Shown: positions 1 through 10,288, counted from the stretch's first letter. The stretch: DNA of 64,000 nt from Prorocentrum cordatum (GCA_963575745.1 CAUYUJ010005015.1:1-64000), one strand, 5' to 3'. Program-made: numbers and translations. The notes: generated by a model not told the origin, from the letters alone.

Positions 1-1600
1 GCTGTTACCTGTTCCTCCTCATCGCGTGGGCAAGCTCGGGGAGACGTACGCCTCGGGCTCGGGGGACTCATTTTGGCCTGACAAGACCATCATAAACATA
101 ACGAGACCCACTCTGAAATTTGACAACTCCCGCTGCAGACATCCTACGGAAACTGGACCGTCGAAACCTGGGGCCGGCTGGTTGGTCAAAAAGCATTAAC
201 GAACCCGAGTTCCCGCGTACTCGAATCTCACGCTTCCCCGGTCAACTCCGCATTCGCGCCGCCAAGGCCGAGGGGGGGCGCGCCGGCAGCGAGCCCGCAC
301 CAATCCTGGCCAGGCCCGCCTAGGGGGCCAAGGATATCCGCAACACGGGCGTGCGCCTCTTCCCCGGGGGGATTCGGGATCTTCTGACCCGGGTCACTGC
401 AAACCCGGTCCAGTCTGGCCCTGCAAGATCCTGCAAGATCCTGCGGGACCCTACAGGATCCTGCACCCAAACCCGGGTCAATGCGCCCCTGGCCCTGCAG
501 GATCCTGCAAGATCTGGCGCTCTGGCTGACCCCCGTCTGCATCGACATCCGTCTCTTGAGCCCCGATGGATCGCGCCAGCGCCCTTGCCGGCCAGCCCAC
601 GCGCCCCTCGGGATGACTGGCCATCGTGCTCGCTTGCTTGCTTGCTTGGCGCTCCTCGCCCGCAAGGCGCAGTTGGCGCCCCCCATTCGCCTCTCCCAGC
701 CGGGCCCAGGAGCGCCGCAGCCACCGCGCACGCTCGGCCCAGCGCTGGAGCGCCTCGCGGCAGAGGAGCCTGCGAGGGGCGCCGAAGAGGGGGGGGCTGG
801 CTCAGAGGGCCCTTCCGCCCTTCCGCCCTTCCGCCCCTCCTCCCTTCTGCCCTTCCTCCCTTGGGGCCTTCAGGTTGGTTTGGGGTGGTCTGGTGGGTAG
901 TGACTGTTGCTGCCACCCACCCCCGGCTTCGAACCACGCCCCAGGACCCGAAAGCGAGCCTCAAGCCTCGAAAACCGACGAGAACCTGGCATGGGGGAAC
1001 CGGGTCCCGAGGGCAACGGGCCCTGGACCGTGGAGCTTTCCCCGAAGACCACCGGTTCATCCTGAGTCGTGTTCGGACAATCCTGGGGCCCGTGGAGGGC
1101 CCCAAGAGCCCGAAAGCAGCGAGAAACCTCATGACGCATTTCCCTCAGGATCGGCTTCCCCCACGGCGAAGAACGAACGAAGTCGCCAGACAATCTGGAA
1201 CTTCGACCCCTGAGCCAGTCCCTCTGAGCAGGGCGCGCTGCGACAACGGCAGTTCAGAATCGTTCTCCACCCCTCCCGGGGTCCAACCGCACCAGCTTTC
1301 CGAGCTGCGCCTGTGGCAACGAAGGCCCCTTTTATGGGCCGACGACCGCTGTCTCCGTTCGCCTTCGCCCTCCTCTGTGAGCATCGTTGAACCTATCCCC
1401 ATCCCCACTGACCTGGTCTTGGCCCCTCTGACCGATTTACGGCCGGACCTAGGACAGAAGAACATCCTTCAAGAGCATGAAACACTCCGCCGGCCATTCG
1501 AGGGTGCCCTCCCCCAGGATGCACTACAACATCCAACAAACACGAATAACATTAGGGTACCCTCCCCTGACTGACCTCGAGCTGATACCTCGGTCCGACC
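1..1600. other. GC-rich stretch, no gene recognised
   Basis: Several long frames are open on both strands here, including a plus-strand frame from 351 to 1574, but GC-rich DNA leaves frames open by chance. I see no family motif, no coherent composition in any one frame, and a dispersed repeat (390-575) sits inside the longest frame. A minus-strand stretch near 600-780 could encode one more short exon, but nothing in it is diagnostic. Confidence 0.4.
390..575. repeat. Dispersed 'CCTGCAAGATC' repeat, copy 1
   Basis: Short units around CCTGCAAGATC and GCAGGATCC are followed by a stretch ending TCTGGCGCTCTGGCTGACCC and CCCGTCTCTT. The same order recurs at 2041-2182. The GCAGGATCCTGC-type units are palindromic, so this may be a small fold-back element. 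Confidence 0.55.
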
Positions 1601-2040
1601 GTACCCTAGATGGGACAGATGTTGTTCCCCTCATGTTTTCCGCGGCCTAATCCCTGTATTGGCGGGTGGGCTGTCGGGGTGTGAGGTAACGGTCCCACCA
1701 ACAAGGGGTCACTTCTTTTTCCGCAGCACCCGCCGCGCAACAACGACGCCGACAGCTACGACTAACTAGAAAACTAGGATTGCGACCACGACTACGGCGA
1801 CTACTGCTACTTATGCCTCAGGAGCGCTCTCACGGGAAATCCTAGCTCAGAGGGAAAAACAGGAAGGGTCCAGTTTTCGAACGAGCTCTATTCACCGCCG
1901 AGAGAAAAGGGGGGAACCAAAACAAAAGACCGCCCTGGGCTACCAAGGCCCGGTAGGGATGGGGATTGGATAGACGATGCTGACTCCGAGTGCCCTTCCT
2001 GTCGTTGCGAGGGCGCACTGCCCCAGGTCAAAGCCAACGC
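1601..2040. other. No gene or named repeat seen
   Basis: Only a short 'GGGATGGGGATTGG...GACGATGCTGAC' motif near 1955-1985 is notable. Related motifs recur near 1385, 4800, 18800 and 32790. Confidence 0.35.
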
Positions 2041-2182
2041 GGGCAAACCAGCTTTGCAGGATCCTCCGGGATCTTGCGCGCAAGCCCAGGTCCATACACC
2101 CATGGTTCTGAAGGATACTGCAAGATCCGGCGCTCTGGCTGACCCCCGGTTGCATTGACCCCCGTCTCTTACAGCTCGATCG
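2041..2182. repeat. Dispersed 'CCTGCAAGATC' repeat, copy 2
   Basis: Second diverged copy of the repeat at 390-575. It carries the same GCAGGATCCT and TCTGGCTGACCCCCG blocks in the same order. Confidence 0.5.
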
Positions 2183-2189
2183 TTCACCC

Positions 2190-2410
2190 AGGAGAGCTCA
2201 AAATCGAATCGACAAGTCGGATCGGCGATCGAAATTAATCGGATCGGCGGACATCGGTAGCCGAGTCAGGAAAAGTCGAATCAGCGGAAATCGGCAAACT
2301 AATATGCCTCCAATGAGAAACCGAAGCCAAATCGGAATCCGAAGCCGAATCGCATCGGAGTCGGACGCCACCGAAATCGAATCGAATCGAAGCGGAGGAA
2401 TCGAAACGAG
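2190..2410. repeat. AATCG-rich low-complexity tract
   Basis: Irregular repetition of AATCG, AATCGGA and GAATCGAA words over about 220 bp. Composition differs sharply from the GC-rich flanks. No coding signal. Confidence 0.6.
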
Positions 2411-2414
2411 CCCT

Positions 2415-2520
2415 GTTCCCGGGGGGTGCGTTCTGACCAGAGTTTCGAGGCGAATCCAGCGGTGGCGACGATGGCCTACCAGGAGACCCAAAAAGGGGAA
2501 AACAAGGGAATGGTAGAGGT
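2415..2520. repeat. Dispersed 'GGCGAATCCAGCGGTGG' repeat
   Basis: Reads TCTGACCAGAGTTTCGAGG, then GCGAATCCAGCGGTGGCG, then CCCAAAAAGGGGAAAAC. Diverged copies occur at 42810-42900, 43180-43265 and 59655-59780. All share a GGCCTCC(C)AGGAGGCCC-like core, which can form a short hairpin. Confidence 0.55.
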
Positions 2521-2642
2521 ACAGGCCTCTAAAAAAAGCGAACATTCATGCCACATTCATCTGTCAGCGCCTCCCCCTCTCTCGTGCCAACTCTGAGTTT
2601 GGGGGGAGGGGGAATGTTTAGTGATTGTTTCCCTCTACCGTT

Positions 2643-2868
2643 GAGCAGGGATTGACCGTCCCAGCATTCCCAATAGGCCTACCTCGATATGCTCTTAGAA
2701 CCCAAAAACGTTCGAAAAACAATAGCAAGGTTATCAGAACATAAGCCCGATGTGTTTGGAAAACAAGACAGTCTCATCCAGAAATGTTCTAAGAGCATGT
2801 CGTGCAGACCACAAAAAGTTCTTAGAACGTGATTTGGTAGGCCTATAGGCGAGCCAGGACGCTTCGCC
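2643..2868. mobile_element. Family B MITE, copy B1
   Basis: Starts GAGCAGGGATTGACCG and contains the family's inner repeats AGGCCTACC, GTTCTTAGAAC-type motifs and TTCGTGCAGACCACAAAA, then ends TAGGCGAGCCAGGACGC. It runs straight into half of a family A element, so the two ends look fused rather than cleanly inserted. Confidence 0.7.
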
Positions 2869-2995
2869 AAACCATAATCAAAAAATAGCCCAAAGATAGT
2901 CTGGGGACTACTTTTTGAGCATCGTTTCACATATTTTTGGAATATTTTTTTGTATTTGTTCATCGAACATCCCCCTGTAGGGGGACACGCCCGAC
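2869..2995. mobile_element. Family A MITE, right half only (A1)
   Basis: Contains the AT-rich family A interior and the right end CCCCCTGTAGGGGGACACGC plus CCGAC. No left GTCGGGC end is present; family B sequence takes its place. A truncated or recombinant element. Confidence 0.6.
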
Positions 2996-3004
2996 GTAAG
3001 GCTA

Positions 3005-3268
3005 GTGGATCCCACAGCTTGCGTCGGTGACCTTCAGGGGCCCCCCCAGCGGCCTCGTGGGGTCACCGGCTGGAGGCTCCCGCAGTTTGCATTGGTGACC
3101 TTTTGGGAGCCCCAAGCGGCCTCTTTTGAGTTACCCACTGGCAGATCCCACAGCTTGCGTCGGTAACTTTCAGGGACCCCCCGAACGGCTTCTTGAGGTC
3201 ACTAGTTGGAGGCTGCCACAGTTTGCGCAGGTGACCTTTTGGGGCCCCCAAGCGGACTCGTGGGGTCA
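3005..3268. repeat. 68-bp tandem repeat, four units
   Basis: Four diverged units begin near 3011, 3079, 3148 and 3215. Each has (C)CCACAGTTTGCGTYGGTGAC, then a CC-rich block and AGCGGCCTCGTGGGGTCA. Spacing is 67-69 bp. Confidence 0.75.
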
Positions 3269-3272
3269 TGAG

Positions 3273-3440
3273 GGCACCTTTTCCTCCTCTGACCCCCGAG
3301 CCTGCGCGGCAGCCGCCGAGCCTCGCCCGCGTCGCGCCCCGCCGCAGCGGCGGCGCCGGCGAGCTCGCGCTGCCGGCGGCACGCCGCGGCGCAGAGCCGC
3401 CAGGCCAGGAGGGCCTCGCGGCGAGGGAGGCCTCTGCTTG
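3273..3440 (-). CDS. Coding-like exon candidate split by family B element
   Basis: If the family B element at 3441-3867 and one copy of its 8-bp target duplication (TCTGCTTG) are removed, the minus strand has one open frame running from about 3916 through the junction to about 3265. It reads ...SRGLPRREALLAWRLCAAAC, then an Arg/Ala/Glu-rich helical stretch. I do not recognise the domain and it is not an RCC1 blade. It could be a downstream, helical part of the same minus-strand gene, or chance openness in GC-rich DNA. The right-hand piece lies at 3876-3916. Confidence 0.3.
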
Positions 3441-3867
3441 GAGCAGGGACCGACCGTCCCGGCATTCCTGTAGGCCTACCCTTCTGTCGGGCGCCTACAG
3501 GGGGATTTTCGACGACAAATTTCAAAAATACCCCACAAATGCTCCAAAAAGGTAAACAAACACTCAAAAAATAGTCACCATATTATTTTTGAGCTATTGT
3601 TTGACTATGTTTGGGGTATTTTTAATTTTTCGTCGACAATCCCCCTGTAGGGGGACAGGGGGATCGTAGGCCTACCACGAAATGTTCTTGGAACCCACAA
3701 AAGTTCTAATCACAAAAGCAAGGCTCTTCGAACATGGGCCCGATGTGTTAAAACATGACTGTCTCAGGCAGAAATGTTCTAAGAACATTTCGTGCAGACC
3801 ACAAAAGGTTCTAAGAACATTCTTTGGTGGGCCTATAGACGAGCCAGGACGCTTCGCCACTGCTTGA
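3441..3867. mobile_element. Family B MITE with nested A (B2)
   Basis: A complete family B element flanked by a perfect 8-bp duplication TCTGCTTG (3433-3440 and 3868-3875). Its ~60-bp imperfect terminal inverted repeats start GAGCAGGGACCGACCGTCC on the left; the right end read in reverse is CAAGCAGTGGCGAAGCGTCC. A family A element is inserted inside it at 3480-3667. Confidence 0.85.
3480..3667. mobile_element. Family A MITE nested in B2 (A2)
   Basis: Flanked by a perfect 8-bp duplication AGGCCTAC (3472-3479 and 3668-3675) that belongs to the host family B element. Ends are diverged (CTGTCGGGCGCCTACAGG and CCCCCTGTAGGGGGACAGGG). This places at least this family A insertion after the family B insertion. 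Confidence 0.85.
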
Positions 3868-3916
3868 TCTGCTTGTGCGCGGCAGGCCCGGAGCGGCCGG
3901 CGTCGGGCTGGTCACC

Positions 3917-4106
3917 CAGTGTTTGGGTTAGAGTAATGGCTCGACCACAAGAAACCTTCCACAAGAAACCCAACCCTGACCCCCCAGGGCATCCATCGAG
4001 TTTTGGTGTGGGCATGTCACGCTTTCCATAGCAAAACCACCGAAACGCAAGAAATCCAGGGCCCTGGAGGCAAGCAGGGTGTTTCTGAGCATGGGTCTCC
4101 ACTGTA
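3917..4106. mobile_element. Family C MITE (C1)
   Basis: Contains the family C core CACAAGAAACCTTCCACAAG, CCCAACCCTGA, GGCATGTCACGCTTTCCAT and GGAGGCAAGCAGGGTGTTTC, and ends GGGTCTCCACTG. It abuts a degraded family A element at 4107. Confidence 0.7.
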
Positions 4107-4250
4107 GGTCGAGCATGTCCTCCTACAGGCGGATGTTTGACGAACAATGAAAAATAGTCCAACAAAAATGAAAGTCAAATAACAATCGAAACATCGTCCC
4201 CGGATTACTTTTTACTATGTTTGAACATTCCTCCTGTAGGTGGGTTTTTT
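4107..4250. mobile_element. Degraded family A MITE (A3)
   Basis: Left end GGTCGAGCATGTCCTCCTAC; right end CCTCCTGTAGG is recognisable, but the terminal GCCCGAC is lost. Confidence 0.6.
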
Positions 4251-4254
4251 CTTA

Positions 4255-4478
4255 TTCGAAGTTTCGACATTGGGCGGAAGGGGGGGGCCTGGCTCTGGAC
4301 CTCTGCTAAATGCGACTGTTTGCAGCAGTGCGTCCTGTGGGGGAGACTCCACCTGCTCGAAACAGGCGCCCACGAAACAGCCAAGATCTACTCCATAGGG
4401 GGGGAGGAGGGGTGCGAGGGCCCGCGCCGACCAGCTAAACAATGAATAAGAAAACGATACCTGGTCACCAAATGTTTT
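4255..4478 (-). CDS. Exon candidate continuing across A4
   Basis: On the minus strand one frame is open from about 4730 to 4644, and continues from 4478 to about 4290 if the family A element A4 and one target copy are removed. The join reads ...GAVPQT/FGDQVSFSYS, followed by YGVDLGCFVGACFEQVESPP. No clear RCC1 motif; it may be a blade too diverged to call, or chance. The downstream end is set by family A and C elements. Confidence 0.3.
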
Positions 4479-4635
4479 GGATAGGTCGGGCATGTCCTCC
4501 TACAGGCGGAAGTTGGACGAAAGAAATATTCCAACAATGCTCAAATATAGCCAACAAATAATCAAAATCAATCGTCCTCATACTATATTTTGACTATTTT
4601 GGGATCTTCCTCCTGTAGAGGGGCACGCCCGACTC
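4479..4635. mobile_element. Family A MITE (A4)
   Basis: Left end ATAGGTCGGGCATGTCC, right end GGGGCACGCCCGACTC. Near-perfect 8-bp duplication AATGTTTT / AATGTTTG (4471-4478, 4636-4643). Confidence 0.85.
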
Positions 4636-4643
4636 AATGTTTG

Positions 4644-5064
4644 GGGCACGGCGCCCCGCGGTGCGCCAGGTTGGGAGGGCCTCGTGGCGACGAGAGGTTC
4701 TGCACGGCAAGCGGGGAGCGGCCGACATCGGATCAACAAAAGATCGGATCGGGTACTACAAATCTCCCAGTTCCCCCCCTCCGGGGAGTATGCTGGCGGC
4801 GCTGGGGAACCCTGGCCAACTGGGGATGGGGATGGGACTGACGATGTTGACGCGATCAGGCCCGCCGAATTCGGTATCCACTCGGATCGATCGGATCGCA
4901 ATGGATCCCGGCAGGTTCGTGCCGTGACGACGCGCGCGCGCGCCAGATGTCGCCCACGCACATTATGAGGCCGGGAGTAGGGATGCAGACGCAAACCAGG
5001 GCCAGCGCACGGGCGACGCACGGGCGACGCACTGAACGAAACTCGGGGGAAGTCATCTTACTGT
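4644..5064. other. Inter-MITE region, no firm gene
   Basis: Includes a dispersed motif 'GGCCAACTGGGGATGGGGAT...GACGATGTTGACGC' (about 4800-4875) also seen at 1385, 1955, 18800 and 32790. A minus-strand frame near 4960-5040 (ALALVCVCIPTPGLIMCVGD) faintly resembles an RCC1 strand but is too weak to call. Confidence 0.3.
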
Positions 5065-5225
5065 TAGGTTGGGCATGTCCCCATACAGGCGGATTGTGGA
5101 AGAAAACTTCCAAATATTCAAAGCATGCGCAAACATAGACAACAACTGAGCAAAACCATCGTCCCCAGACTATGTTTCTACTATGTTGGTCTCTTCCTCG
5201 TGTAGAGAGGTGTGCCCGACGTACT
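5065..5225. mobile_element. Family A MITE (A5)
   Basis: Ends TAGGTTGGGCATGTCCCC and GAGGTGTGCCCGAC. Flanks CTTACTGT and CCTACTGG look like a decayed 8-bp duplication. Confidence 0.7.
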
Positions 5226-5543
5226 CCTACTGGACCTTGACAGGCCAGGCGCGCCGAAGAGGAGGGCCCGGGAAGAGAGGGGGAGTGGTCAGTGCGGCGT
5301 GGTCCGAGGCTTGCGGGCGCGGGCGAGTGGCAGGGGGCCGAGGGACCTGTTTAGAGGGCAGAACATCCACCCCGACAATAACCACCCCGACACGCGAAGC
5401 CGTTTTGCAAACGCACCCGAAGGAGGAATCAAACAGGGCAGAGCCGTGTAAAAAACGCCCAAGGCCGCTTAGTAAACGCCAATTGTCCGGTCTGGGTGGT
5501 TGTTCCTCCCTTGACTGCTGAACGAGGAGAAGATCGGGGAACT
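5226..5543. other. No gene recognised
   Basis: GC-rich left part and an A-rich right part (5390-5480). No repeat family or protein motif seen. Confidence 0.3.
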
Positions 5544-5801
5544 TGGGGAACGAACAATGGCATAAACATAAAAAACTCGGAGGTCCGCACGGATTTCTTG
5601 GATCGGCGCCAGACCCCCGACGTCGTGATGTTTTTTCAGTTCTTTAGGGGAACTAAGAAGACAGAAACATTTCTTGGATCCGCATCGATTTCGGAGCGCG
5701 CCAGGGGCGGCGCCGGAGGCGCCGCCAGGGGGCTCCAGCGCGGATCCGAGAAATCCGCGCGGACCTTCGAGTTTTTATGTTTATGGCATTGGTCGCTCCC
5801 C
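5544..5801. mobile_element. Family D fold-back MITE (D1)
   Basis: Ends GGGGAACGAACAATGGCATA and, in reverse, GGGGAGCGACCAATGCCATA. Inside are long inverted arms (CGCACGGATTTCTTGGATC and its complement) around a GGCGGCGCC-rich centre, which can fold into one long hairpin. An extra partial arm inside suggests a nested or duplicated arm. Confidence 0.8.
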
Positions 5802-5805
5802 TAGA

Positions 5806-5930
5806 AGAGCTGGCCAATCCACGGACGCTGGGCTGGCCCTGGGCCATGATGTCTCTCCCCCCAGTCCTGCCCACTCTCTTGGACGCCCCCAGGAGAAGGG
5901 GAGGCAGACCACATGGGGACCCTCAGAGGC
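5806..5930 (-). CDS. RCC1-blade exon candidate (most downstream clear one)
   Basis: After an AG at about 5935, the minus strand reads GPHVVCLPFSWGRPREWAGL, then GGETSWPRASPASVDWPALL. This matches the RCC1 blade pattern 'vyaWGrgewGqLGlGd...P..v..p'. RCC1 repeats build seven-bladed propellers, best known as the Ran exchange factor and in HERC/alpha-tubulin-suppressor type proteins. The exon ends directly at family D element D1; I see no GT donor there, only GA (GGGGAGCG), and unusual donors are known in dinoflagellates. It could also be a dead gene fragment. Confidence 0.55.
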
Positions 5931-5954
5931 CGGCGACGCCCGCCACGAAGAGCA

Positions 5955-6115
5955 GGTCCTACGCAAGATGCCATAGCGACCTCACGCCGCGACTTGCGCG
6001 GGCCGCCAGCACGGCACGCCACATTGGAGACGAGGACGCGCACGTGTGGCTCTACGCGGGCAGCTCGCGCGCCAATGCCGGCGCAGACGACCCCTTCTCT
6101 GTGGCTCGCTCAGAT
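5955..6115. repeat. Dispersed ~160-bp repeat, copy 1
   Basis: Shares GCGGGCCGCCAGCRCGGCAC, GGAGACGAGG and CTCGCGCGCCAATG-like blocks, in order, with 32205-32345. In both places it follows TTACGCGAGATG/CTACGCAAGATG and sits beside a minus-strand exon candidate. Confidence 0.65.
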
Positions 6116-6544
6116 GTCGGCGACGCCTGGCAAAGCAGGGGCGGGCGGTGTTCCAAACTGCAACCTCCAAGAAACAAGAATCTTCGAGCCCCGGGGTCAT
6201 TGGAGGTAAGGGAGCCGAGAGGTCCCAGGGGTGCCCTCTGCCCTCGACGATCGAGCAGGTAGGCGTTCTTGAAACCTCTGCGAATGTCTGTCTGTAGGTA
6301 CATGCTTCGAGGAGATCGACTGCACAACTGCTATGAATTGGTTTACCCCAGCATTGATGTGCGCGTCGAAGAGGCACAGCACACACGTCGAACGTTCGTA
6401 GACTTCCTACCAGTAGACGCATTTGTTCCACCCCTCTTGTGTTGGGTTCTCATTTTGAATAGAGCATTGCTTGCTCCATCCTCCCTCCTCCTCCCCTCCT
6501 TCCTCTTTCCTCTTCTTCCTCCTCCCTTCTCTCCGTCCTCCTGC
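6116..6544. other. No gene recognised
   Basis: Contains a plus-strand open stretch (6269 onward) that runs into the satellite, and a CTC-rich patch at 6475-6540. No protein motif. Confidence 0.3.
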
Positions 6545-8790
6545 TTGCGCGGGGCTGCGAACCGCGCAACTGTCGCCATTTTCGTGGAATCCTGGGAGAT
6601 CCATCGGAATGGAGGTCCACACATAGCTGCCGAGACCTCGCGGATCCCTGCGGGGCTGCGAACCGCGCGGATGTCGCCGTTTTTGCGGGCCCCTGGGGGG
6701 TCCAGCGGAGTGGAGGTCAACGCGGATCTGCCGAAACCTCGCAGTTCCCTTCGGGGCTGTGAACCGCGAAACTGTCGCCATTCTCGTTGGTTCTTGGGAG
6801 GTGCAACGGAGAGGAGGTCCACGGAAATCTGCCGAGACCGCGCGGCCCCCTGCGGTGCTGCGAACCGCGCAACTGCCGCCATTTTCGTGGAATCCTGGGA
6901 AGTCCAGCGGAATGGAGGTCCACGTTGATCTGCCGAGACCTCGCGGCTCCCTGCAGGGCTGCGGAGCGCGCAACTGACATTATTCTCGCGGGCCCCTGGG
7001 AGGTGCAGCGGAGTGGGGGTCCACGCAGAGCTGCCGAGACCTCGCGGCTCCCTGCGGGGTCGCGAACCGCGCAACTGTCGCCATGTTCGTGTGCTCCTGG
7101 GAGGCCCAGTGGAGTGGAGGTCCACGCGGATCTGTCGAGACCTCGCGGCTCCCTGCGGGGCTGCGAATCGCGCAACTCTCGCCTTTTTTTTTTTGTGAAC
7201 TCCTGGGAAATCCAACTGAGTGGGGGTCCACGCGGATCTGTCGAGACCTCGCGGCTCCCTGCGAAGTCGCGAACCGCGCAATTGTCGCCATTTTCGTTGA
7301 ATCCTAGGAGGTCCACTGGAATGGAAGTCCACGCATATCTGCCGAGACTTCGCAGCTGTGTGCGAGGCTGCGAACCGCGCAACTGTCGCCACTTTCGTTG
7401 GCTCCTGGGCAATCCAACGGAGTGGGGGTCCACACGGTTCCCTGCGGAGCTGCGAGCCGCGCAACTGCCGTCATGTTCGCTGGCTCCTGGGAGGCCCAGC
7501 GAAATGAGGGTGCACGCAGATCAGCCGAGACTTCGCGGTTCCCTGCGGTGCTGCGAAGTGTGCAACGTGCCATTTACGTGGGCTCCTGGGAGGTCCATCG
7601 GAAGGGGGGTCCACGCAGATCTGCCAAGACCTCGCCGCTCCATGCGGGGCTACGAACCGCGCAGCCATCGCCATTCTCGTGGGCTCCTGGGACGTGCAGC
7701 GGAGCGGCAGCCCACGCAAATCTGCAGAGAACTCGCAGCTCCCTGTGGGGTTGCGCCGCGCAGCTGTCGCCACTTTCGTGGGCTCCTGGGAGGTTCAACG
7801 GATTGGGTGCCCACATTGGACATCGCGGTTCCCTGCGAAGTCGCAAACCGCGCACTTGTATTAATTTCCGTGGGCCCCTGGGGAACGCAGCGGGATGGGA
7901 GCCCACTCAGATTTACCGAGACCTCGCGGCTCGCTTGCGGGGTTGCTAGCAGCGCAACTGTCGCCATGGAGTTCCATCGGACTAGGGTTCCACGCAAATC
8001 TGCACAGAACTCGCGGCTCCCTGCGGGGTTGCGAACCGCGCAACTGTCGCCATGTTCGTGGGCCCCTGGGAACTCCAACGGAAAAGGGGGTCCACGCGGA
8101 TCTGCGGACACTTCGCGGCTCCTTGCTGGGTTGCGAACCGCGCAGCTCTTGCCATGTTCGTGGGCCCCTGGGAAGTCCAACGGGAAAGGGGGTCCACGCG
8201 GATCTGCGGACACTTCGCGGCTCCTTGCTGGGTTGCGAACCGCGCAGCTCTTGCCATGTTCGTGGGCCCCTGGGAAGTCCAACGGGGTGGGGGTCCACGC
8301 GGATGTCCCGAGACTTCGCGGCTCCTTGCGGAGCTGCGAACCGCGCAATTGTCTGCATTTTCGCTGGCTCCTGGGAGGTCCAGCGGGATGGAGGTCCACG
8401 CAGATCTGCTGAAAGTTCGCGGATCACTGCGTGGCTGCGAGCCGCGCAACTGCCGCCATTTTCGCGGGCTCATGGGAGGTCCAGCGGAGAAGGGGTCCAC
8501 TCACATCTGCACAGAACTCGCGGTTCCTGCAGGGCTACGAACCGCGCAGCTGTCGCCATTTCTCGTGGGCTCCTGAAAGGTCCAACAGAGCGGGGGTCCA
8601 CGCAAATCTGCCGAGACCTCGCGGCTCCCTGCGGGGCTGCGAACCGCGCGATGTCGCCGCTTTTGCGGGCTCCTGGGAGGTCCAGCGGGCGTGGAGGTCC
8701 ACGCTGATCTGCCGAGACCTCGTGGCCCCCTGCGGGGCTGCGAGCCGCGCAACCGTCGCCGTTTTCGTGAATTCCCATGCCAGGGGCCAC
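6545..8790. repeat. 101-bp satellite, about 22 units
   Basis: Unit: GCTGCGAACCGCGCAACTG, TCGCCATTTTCGTGGG, CTCCTGGGAGGTCCAGCGGA, GTGGAGGTCCACGCAGATCT, GCCGAGACCTCGCGGCTCCC. Unit starts near 6559, 6660, 6761 and 6862 give a 101-bp period. Two units near 8090-8290 are almost identical, so local homogenisation is recent. Because 101 is not a multiple of three, the long open frames through it (for example 6787-8412) change reading frame at each unit; I do not believe they are genes. Confidence 0.9.
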
Positions 8791-8948
8791 CCGCGGACCT
8801 GGCTGCCCGCCGTCGAACGTTCGGCACCCGCATGGAACGACGCAGGAAAGAATCCACAAAGTCGGCGCACGAGTTCGGCGTGGCCAGGTTCCTGCATGAC
8901 TGAAAACGGCGCCCGCCAGCAATTGCAGCCGCGGTGCTGCGCGCTATC

Positions 8949-10288
8949 GCTGACACTTCAATGGCGCGGGCGGCGACGCCTTCAACTGGCGGCGACCAGC
9001 AGAACCTCCCATAGCGCGTGGCGCTGCCCCATCGCACAGCGCGCGGCGCTTTTGGATTGCAGATCGCGCATGGGAATGCCGCGCAGCGCATAGCGCATGG
9101 CGCTGCCCATTGCCCATGCCGCATCCCCTCTTCGGCCGCCCGTCGCCCGTAATGCACTCAGGCAGATGCGGCGCTTAGCGCAGGGCGCTGTTCTGCCATC
9201 GCGCGCGGGGCGCTGCCCTGATATGCGAGCGCAGCGTGCTGCGCTGCTACCCCCACGCATGATTCCCAAGTGCTTCGGGCGTTTCTCCTTACGTTCGCTG
9301 CCGCGCCCTTTTGTTTCCACGTTTGGTGCTTTTCCTGAGGCGCCTTTTTTCCACCTTGCGCGTGCTTCTGGCTCCTCGCGCTGCTCTTTCGTTGCTTGTC
9401 CGGGTGCTTGGAGCTTCTCGTTGCACTCGCTGCCGTGCCCCTGCGCGCGATTCGGGCGCTCGCCTGAAGGCGCCTTTTTCTCGTCCACTTTTGGATGATT
9501 GTCGCGGCCCCGTTGCCGCGCCTCTCTGGTTTCGCTCCTGAGCTGCGGGTCTTTCAACAATTCCGCTTGCAATAAGCGGTCCTGGGCATCATCTTCTCTC
9601 GCTGCTGCCCGACTGCCGTTTGCGCGGAGCCTTTGCCAAATTGCGCGTCTGGCAGTGGGGGTTCTTAGGGGGGGAGCATGCAGGTGCTACGCGGAGGCTG
9701 CGCCCTGTTTAAGACGCTCAACATTAGTCATCTCAACGCGTGCATCCTCTGGGTCGGCAGGCGGTTCGCCGACGTCGCCGAAGTCGGCGCCGTCTGGGCC
9801 GTCGGCCTCACCCATCTCGGGCCCGTCAGGAGCTCCGGGGGGGCTCCGAAAGAAAACTTGTGGCGAATCGCGTCGCTAGGCGATGGAACCCACAGAGTGA
9901 ACTGCGAGCGGTGATGCGTCGACGAACTGCGGTGGCCGACCATTGTCGTAGCTGCGGGTTGCAATCAACTCTCGCGCGCGCGCGTCTATGGTCGCGCGCG
10001 TCTGGACGGGGCGGGATGGGCCCCCCCCACGCGCGCCGCGCCATCCAGACATGCCTTGGCGCCTGGCCCCACGCAACGCCGCTTCTCCAGAGCAGCGGAC
10101 CCATGGGCGACTGCGCGGCCCCACTGTCCCAGCGCCTCTCTGCCTGAAAAGGTTGAGTGCGACATCTTGCCCTCGATGGGCCAGGTTCGCCGCTTGGTTG
10201 CCCTGGCGCAGCGAAATGCAAGGGAGTTGAGCCGCGAAACTGAAAACGCGATCAAGGCACCGCCCGCCCCCCCCCCAACCCCACCACA
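8949..10288. repeat. 1.35-kb tandem duplication, unit 1
   Basis: Begins GACACTTCAATGGCGCGGGC. Nearly every base matches 10289-11640 in the same order, for example AAGACGCTCAACATTAGTCA at 9711 and again near 11073. Differences are single bases and a few indels, so the duplication is fairly recent. The unit is copia-derived (see the pseudogene entries). Confidence 0.9.
9610..9820 (-). pseudogene. Copia integrase zinc-binding segment, copy 1
   Basis: Same segment as at 10970-11180, in duplication unit 1: ERLKQGAASA followed by the frame with PKNPHCQTRNLAKAPRKRQ. It has the same Cys-to-Arg change and the same frameshift, so both defects predate the 1.35-kb duplication. Downstream (toward 9000) the frame is Lys/Arg/Glu-rich with an internal repeat (KKAPSGERPN / KKGASGKAPN) before it meets the 101-bp satellite. 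Confidence 0.65.

Noticed and set aside
351-1574. 407-codon plus frame
   Set aside because: GC-rich chance frame overlapping long minus frames and a dispersed repeat; no recognised domain.
6787-8412. 541-codon plus-strand open frame
   Set aside because: It lies wholly within a 101-bp satellite. The period is not a multiple of three, and both strands have equally long frames.
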